A stretch of DNA of 53,888 bases from an uncultured Eubacteriales bacterium (GTDB lineage: Bacteria > Bacillota > Clostridia > Oscillospirales > CAG-272), in NCBI GenBank assembly GCA_934402395.1, contig CAKRTQ010000017.1, positions 1-53,888 on the forward strand, given 5' to 3'. Of the stretch, positions 49,522 to 53,888 are shown one piece after another. Every line of letters begins with the position of its first letter. Positions within the stretch are counted from its first letter, which is position 1. Under the pieces are notes generated by a model that saw nothing but the letters and a program-made list of their open reading frames with translations, searched no databases and was not told the DNA's origin. The translations under genes were made by a program, and so were the position numbers.

Positions 49522-51052
49522 TGCACTGTTTGAAAATGTCTACAATCCCGATGTGCTGTCCTGCCTTGCAAACCTTTCCAACGATGAAGTTTTCACCCCG
49601 CCGGATGTGGTCAACAAAATGCTGGACATGCTGCCGCAGGAACTGTTTCGCAATCCCGATACGACCTTTCTGGATCCCGCGTGCAAAACCGGGGTGTTCC
49701 TGCGCGAAATCGCCAAGCGGTTGATTATCGGACTGGAAGCGCAGATTCCCGACCTGCAGGAGCGGGTCGACCATATTTTCCATAAGCAACTTTACGGCAT
49801 TGCCATTACCGAACTGACAAGCCTGCTTTCCCGTCGCGGCGTGTACTGCTCCAAATACCCGAACAGCGAGTTCTCGGTGAGCCGCTTTGACGATGCACAG
49901 GGGAATATCCGCTATAAACGCATTCCGCATACATGGGGAAAAACGACTTACGACAGCAACGGAAAGCCGAAAGCGTCTTGTATTTGGTGCGGCGCGTCTA
50001 AGAGCGAATACGACCGTTCGTCAGAACTGGAAACACACGCATACGAATGGATTCATACGCAAAATCCGGAGGAAATATTCAAGATGAAATTTGATGTGAT
50101 TATCGGGAACCCGCCGTATCAGTTGAGTGATGGGGGAAACGGAAAAAGTGCAAAGCCAATATATCAGTTGTTTGTTGCTGCGGCAAAAAGGATGAATCCT
50201 CGATATTTGAGCATGATAATTCCCTCAAGGTGGTTTACCGGGGGAAAAGGATTGGATGAGTTCAGACAATCCATGCTAACAGATCACAGAATACGCAAAT
50301 TAGTTGACTTTGAAAATTTTAAGGATGTCTTTCCCGGAGTTGATCTTGCCGGTGGTGCTTGCTATTTTCTTTGGGATAGAGATTATGAGGGAAATTGTGA
50401 AGTGGAAAATTTCAGCACCAACGGATCAATAATCTCACACCGACCGCTTGATGAATACGATATATTCATTCGTCAAAATTTGGCTGTTAATATAGTTAAA
50501 AAGATCGATAATGGGTATAATCATTTTCTCGATGAACGAGTATCTGCGAGAAAGCCATTTGGGTTACAAACAAACTACATACCAAAGTCGCAAGGCATTC
50601 CATGCTGGTACATACAAAAAATCGGATTACAGTTTGCTGATAAAAATGATGTCGATGATTCCAAGGGATATTTGGAAAAGTGGAAATTTCTTGTTCCCAA
50701 ATCGCCCATCGCAGGTCAAACGGATTTTTCTAAACCCGTAGCATTCTATTATAGTGAAAACACGAGAATAGCAAAACCAGGTGAATGTTGCACGGAATCA
50801 TGGATAGTTGCCGGGGCATTTGAGACTGAGAGAGAAGTATTGTCTTATAAATCATATATTTTTTCAAAAATAGTTCGATTTCTTTTGCTGCAAACCGTGG
50901 TATCGCAAGATGTAACAAAAAAGAACTATTGCTTTATTCCTGATTTGCAAGTGTATAAGACCGAGTATACAGACGACTATTTGCGACAGTTGTGGAATAT
51001 TACAGATGAAGAATGGTCTTATATTGATTCAAGAATTGAAAGTATTGATTGA
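49514..51052 (+). CDS. Eco57I-type N6-adenine DNA methylase with mosaic C-terminal half
   Basis: A 512-residue predicted adenine-N6 methyltransferase. N-terminal part: NDEVFTPPDVVNKMLDML, then motif I FLDPACKTGVFLREI (residues 52-66). A possible CxxC (CIWCG) sits near 156. Motif IV IIGNPPYQLSDGG starts at 197, with catalytic NPPY at 199-202. Beyond about 200 come IPSRWFTGGKGLDEFR and the target-recognition region. Base composition changes clearly near 50,090: the first part is balanced in GC, the second AT-rich through the end of the gene. ATG 49514 has AGGAGG ten bases upstream. It overlaps the previous gene by eight bases, so the two are coupled. Confidence 0.88.
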   Translation: MSNALFENVYNPDVLSCLANLSNDEVFTPPDVVNKMLDMLPQELFRNPDTTFLDPACKTGVFLREIAKRLIIGLEAQIPDLQERVDHIFHKQLYGIAITELTSLLSRRGVYCSKYPNSEFSVSRFDDAQGNIRYKRIPHTWGKTTYDSNGKPKASCIWCGASKSEYDRSSELETHAYEWIHTQNPEEIFKMKFDVIIGNPPYQLSDGGNGKSAKPIYQLFVAAAKRMNPRYLSMIIPSRWFTGGKGLDEFRQSMLTDHRIRKLVDFENFKDVFPGVDLAGGACYFLWDRDYEGNCEVENFSTNGSIISHRPLDEYDIFIRQNLAVNIVKKIDNGYNHFLDERVSARKPFGLQTNYIPKSQGIPCWYIQKIGLQFADKNDVDDSKGYLEKWKFLVPKSPIAGQTDFSKPVAFYYSENTRIAKPGECCTESWIVAGAFETEREVLSYKSYIFSKIVRFLLLQTVVSQDVTKKNYCFIPDLQVYKTEYTDDYLRQLWNITDEEWSYIDSRIESID

Positions 51053-51067
51053 AAAGGGGGATATTAA

Positions 51068-51325
51068 ATGCGCACCAAGTTAATCTGTTCAAGTCAAGAA
51101 GATCATATCGGCTATGGCGCCGGGAGTGGTGATACTGAACGATATGAATATGAATGTCCCTGTGGCAAAGGAAAGATCATTGAGGAACACGACAATATCC
51201 CGGGATTTCGGGATCACGATGTGTACATTGTTTGTGATGCTTGTAGCAAAAAATATCGTTTGGATACTTCAAAGGGCGTGCGCGGTTGGGAGCTGATCCC
51301 GCGGGAGGACGACCATGTCAACTGA
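51068..51325 (+). CDS. Small zinc-ribbon-like protein
   Basis: An 85-residue protein with two cysteine pairs: CPCG near residue 30 and CDAC near 56, enough for one zinc ribbon. The sequence around them is CPCGKGKIIEEHDN and YIVCDACSKKYRLDT. No family name is known to me. It may bind DNA or act as an adaptor for the enzymes encoded on either side. GGGGG lies before the ATG. It starts 15 bases after the methylase stop, and its last 11 bases overlap the helicase gene, so it is part of the same transcript. Composition is AT-rich like the end of the methylase gene. Confidence 0.65.
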   Translation: MRTKLICSSQEDHIGYGAGSGDTERYEYECPCGKGKIIEEHDNIPGFRDHDVYIVCDACSKKYRLDTSKGVRGWELIPREDDHVN

Positions 51326-53888
51326 TTTCTTCGTCCAACGCCCCGCTGTTACCCCAACAATTTATGTTTACACGCTTCCCGGAGTTGCGTCTCACACCGG
51401 CTACATCAAAGTCGGATATACCGAACGGGATGTTGAAAAACGCATTTATGAGCAGACGCACACGAGCGGTGTAAAGGCGCAGATTCTCCTGCGTGAGTCT
51501 GCCATGTGTCCCGACGGTTCCTGTTTTACCGATCACGATATCCACCGTATTCTGGAGCGCCGCGGATTCCGTCGGCTGAACGCAGGAAGTGACCGCAACG
51601 AGTGGTTTAACTGCAAGGTTGAGGATGTCGGGGCGGCGATAACCGAGCTGAAAACCGGAATCCGGTCAGACGGCGAGCGCACAGCGACCTTCCGTATGCG
51701 CCCCGAACAGGTGCGTGCCGTGGAGCGCACTGCGGATTATTTCAGAAAAGCCAAGTCGGACGAGCCGGGGCGAGTCCCGAAATTTCTCTGGAACGCCAAA
51801 ATGCGTTTTGGCAAGACATTTGCTTCCTACGAGCTGGCAAAGAAAATGGGACTTTCCAGAATCCTTGTTCTGACCTTCAAACCCGCAGTTGAGTCGGCAT
51901 GGCGCGAGGATCTTGTGACACATGTGGATTTTGACGGCTGGCAGTTTGTTTCCAACAAGGACGCACATATGGGCGACATGAATATGGATCGGCAGTATGA
52001 AATGGCGGACAAGTCCCGTCCCATCGTGGTGTTTGGCTCTTTTCAGGATCTGCTCGGTACCAACGAGGCGGGCGGTATCAAGGCAAAAAATGAATTTATC
52101 CATACCACCAATTGGGATCTGGTGATTTTTGACGAGTATCATTTCGGCGCGTGGCGTGAGAACGCAAAGAAACTCTTTGAAAATCCGGATGAAGAGGAGT
52201 CTGCCGATTTCGATGCCGAAAAATATAGCATGGAAGAAGCGGGCAATGCCTATAATGAAACCTTTTTGCCCATTACAACAAGCTATTACCTGTTTCTCTC
52301 GGGTACGCCTTTCCGCGCCATCAATTCGGGCGAATTCATCGAAGATCAGATCTTCAACTGGACTTATTCCGACGAGCAACGCGCCAAGGAAACTTGGGTA
52401 GGTTCGGGCAATCCGTATCTGTCCCTGCCGCGCATGGTCATGCTGACCTACCGCATTCCCGACAGCATCCGCCAGATCGCCATGCAGGGGGAATTCAATG
52501 AATTTGACCTGAATGTTTTCTTTTCCGCCAAGGGCAAGGGGGAAGACGCACGGTTTGTTTACGAAAACGAGGTGCAGAAGTGGTTGGATCTCATTCGCGG
52601 ATCCTACCTGCCTTCCAATGTAGACGATATGAAGCTCGGTCAGGATCGGCGTCCGCCAATGCCGTATTCCGATACGCGCCTTCTGAATGTTCTGTCGCAC
52701 ACGCTGTGGTTTTTGCCGAATGTTGCCGCCTGTTTTGCTATGTACAATCTGCTCATGCAGAAGCAGAACGCATTTTATCACGATTACAGGATCAATGTCT
52801 GCGCCGGAACACGCGCGGGGATCGGATTGGATGCGCTTGCACCTGTGCTGAAGTCGATGGGTGATCCGCTGAAGACCAAAACCATCACACTCTCCTGCGG
52901 AAAACTGACGACAGGTGTCACGGTCAGGCCGTGGACGGGCGTTTTCATGCTCCGCAATCTCAAATCCCCCGAAACCTATTTTCAGACTGCATTCCGTGTG
53001 CAGTCCCCGTGGGAAATCACCGACGAGGCGGGCAACAAAACCATTATGAAGCAGGAGTGCTACGTTTTTGACTTTGCGCTTGACCGTGCGCTCCGTCAGA
53101 TTTCCGATTACTCTTGCCGATTGGATGTCAATGAATCCAATCCCGAAAAGAAGGTGGCGGAATTCATCGGGTTTCTGCCCGTTCTTGCTTACGACGGCAG
53201 CACCATGCGGCAGATCAACGCGCAGGATGTGCTGGATATTGCAATGGCGGGTACCAGTGCAACGCTGCTTGCCAAGCGTTGGGAGTCTGCACTGCTTGTC
53301 AATGTGGACAACGGTACGCTGAGCCGCCTTCTGGCAAGCAAAGAGGCACTTAATGCGCTGATGAATATAGAGGGCTTCCGCTCCCTGAACAGCGATATTC
53401 AGACCATCATCAACAAATCCGAAGCGGTGAAAAAGGCAAAAAAAGAAGGCGAAGAAAAACTCACGCCGAAGGAAAAGAAGGAAATTTCCGCCGAAGAAAA
53501 AGAATACAAATCCATGCGCAAGCAGATTCAGGAAAAACTCATCAAATTCGCAACACGCGTACCGGTATTTATGTATCTGACCGATTACAGAGAGCGGTCG
53601 CTCCGCGATGTAATCACGCAACTGGAACCAGGGCTTTTCAAAAAGGTAACCGGGTTGGATGTCAAAGACTTTGAACTGCTCTGTTCGCTCGGCGTTTTCA
53701 ATGCAAGTCTGATGAATGATGCGATTTTCAAATTCAAGCGATATGAGGATTCCAGCCTGTCCTATACCGGGATTGACAAGCATCAGGGAGAGCATATCGG
53801 CGGTTGGGATACCGTTATCCGCCGCGAAGAATATGCAAAGCTGTTCTACAATCAGCAGGCGACGATGGAAAATGACCGTCCGCCGGAA
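51315..53888 (+). CDS. GIY-YIG (T5orf172-like) nuclease fused to SF2 DEAD-like helicase, 3' partial
   Basis: Open for 858 codons to the window's end with no stop, so the C-terminus is missing. Residues 15-120 form a GIY-YIG domain of the T5orf172 type: IYVYTLPG, GYIKVGYTERDVEKRIYE with the catalytic Arg, and EWFNCKVEDV with the Glu. The SF2 helicase follows: Walker A AKMRFGKTFASYEL around 160, motif II DEYH at about 273, motif III LSGTPF at 328, and motif VI TAFRVQSPW near 557. A charged helical linker follows (about 703-740, Lys/Glu-rich). GGGAGG precedes ATG 51315, which overlaps the zinc-ribbon gene. With the methylases this makes a restriction-like system; DNA translocation coupled to cutting is inferred. 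Confidence 0.88.
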   Translation, partial: MSTDFFVQRPAVTPTIYVYTLPGVASHTGYIKVGYTERDVEKRIYEQTHTSGVKAQILLRESAMCPDGSCFTDHDIHRILERRGFRRLNAGSDRNEWFNCKVEDVGAAITELKTGIRSDGERTATFRMRPEQVRAVERTADYFRKAKSDEPGRVPKFLWNAKMRFGKTFASYELAKKMGLSRILVLTFKPAVESAWREDLVTHVDFDGWQFVSNKDAHMGDMNMDRQYEMADKSRPIVVFGSFQDLLGTNEAGGIKAKNEFIHTTNWDLVIFDEYHFGAWRENAKKLFENPDEEESADFDAEKYSMEEAGNAYNETFLPITTSYYLFLSGTPFRAINSGEFIEDQIFNWTYSDEQRAKETWVGSGNPYLSLPRMVMLTYRIPDSIRQIAMQGEFNEFDLNVFFSAKGKGEDARFVYENEVQKWLDLIRGSYLPSNVDDMKLGQDRRPPMPYSDTRLLNVLSHTLWFLPNVAACFAMYNLLMQKQNAFYHDYRINVCAGTRAGIGLDALAPVLKSMGDPLKTKTITLSCGKLTTGVTVRPWTGVFMLRNLKSPETYFQTAFRVQSPWEITDEAGNKTIMKQECYVFDFALDRALRQISDYSCRLDVNESNPEKKVAEFIGFLPVLAYDGSTMRQINAQDVLDIAMAGTSATLLAKRWESALLVNVDNGTLSRLLASKEALNALMNIEGFRSLNSDIQTIINKSEAVKKAKKEGEEKLTPKEKKEISAEEKEYKSMRKQIQEKLIKFATRVPVFMYLTDYRERSLRDVITQLEPGLFKKVTGLDVKDFELLCSLGVFNASLMNDAIFKFKRYEDSSLSYTGIDKHQGEHIGGWDTVIRREEYAKLFYNQQATMENDRPPE

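Larger units (their letters stand above)
45680..53888. mobile_element. Integrated genomic island (left end; right end beyond window)
   Basis: Left boundary at the tRNA-Ser 3' fragment (45680-45735). Contents: terminator, ordered heptamer repeats, DUF4143 ATPase, tyrosine integrase and a methylase-nuclease-helicase operon. The minus-strand orientation of the fragment, with the island on its 5' side, predicts that an intact tRNA-Ser(UGA) lies at the right end. No conjugation or phage structural genes are seen within the window. Confidence 0.65.

Noticed and set aside
51666..53795. A 709-codon open frame on the minus strand
   Set aside because: It is antisense to the in-frame GIY-YIG/helicase gene, whose motifs are unmistakable. 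The minus frame has no recognisable domain.

Overview
This 53.9 kb window looks like chromosome from a spore-forming member of the Clostridia (Firmicutes). The evidence is the low-GC Gram-positive replicative polymerase PolC, the conserved block rpsB-tsf-pyrH-frr-uppS-cdsA-dxr-rseP-ispG-polC, sporulation-linked genes (a SpoVAC protein, a YlmC/YmxH protein), lipoprotein signal peptides of the MKK...SCG type, and many near-consensus promoters (TTGACA, 17 bp, TATAAT). I cannot name the genus.

Left part (1-10.4 kb): a two-gene unit (CofE-like ligase, SGNH hydrolase) is divergent from a VanY-type D,D-carboxypeptidase lipoprotein. Next come a very large protein with an ECF sigma factor at its N-terminus, a sugar isomerase-like TIM-barrel protein, a PAP2 phosphatase, and a lipoprotein ending in an endonuclease/exonuclease/phosphatase domain.

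Core housekeeping block (10.4-29.3 kb, all minus strand): translation (S2, EF-Ts, RRF, an EF-G-like GTPase, MetG), UMP kinase, isoprenoid and envelope lipid synthesis (UppS, CdsA, Dxr, IspG), the RseP protease and PolC. A terminator after tsf and a promoter before pyrH divide the block into at least two transcription units.

Middle (29.3-45.3 kb): NagA with a membrane protein and a SIMPL protein; an isolated spoVAC; an iron-sulfur unit (Rrf2/IscR regulator, cysteine desulfurase, IscU scaffold); a complete branched-chain amino-acid-type ABC importer (livJ-H-M-G-F order); a YgjP-type metallopeptidase that appears to be transcribed without a leader; a nitroreductase and an esterase; a transaldolase-like aldolase; and an RNHCP zinc protein.

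Right part (45.7 kb to the end): an integrated island. Its left edge is a 3' fragment of tRNA-Ser(UGA) followed by a terminator. Then come a set of four TTCTAAT/ATTAGAA heptamers at exact 12-bp pitch, a DUF4143-type ATPase, a tyrosine integrase, and a four-gene defence-like operon. That operon encodes a methylase protein lacking NPPY, an Eco57I-type methylase, a small zinc-ribbon protein, and a GIY-YIG nuclease fused to an SF2 helicase that runs off the window. The distal half of the methylase is distinctly AT-rich, as if its target-recognition part had been exchanged. The geometry predicts an intact tRNA-Ser gene beyond the right edge. This island is the best candidate for an unusual system here; the sigma factor with a giant C-terminal extension is the second.
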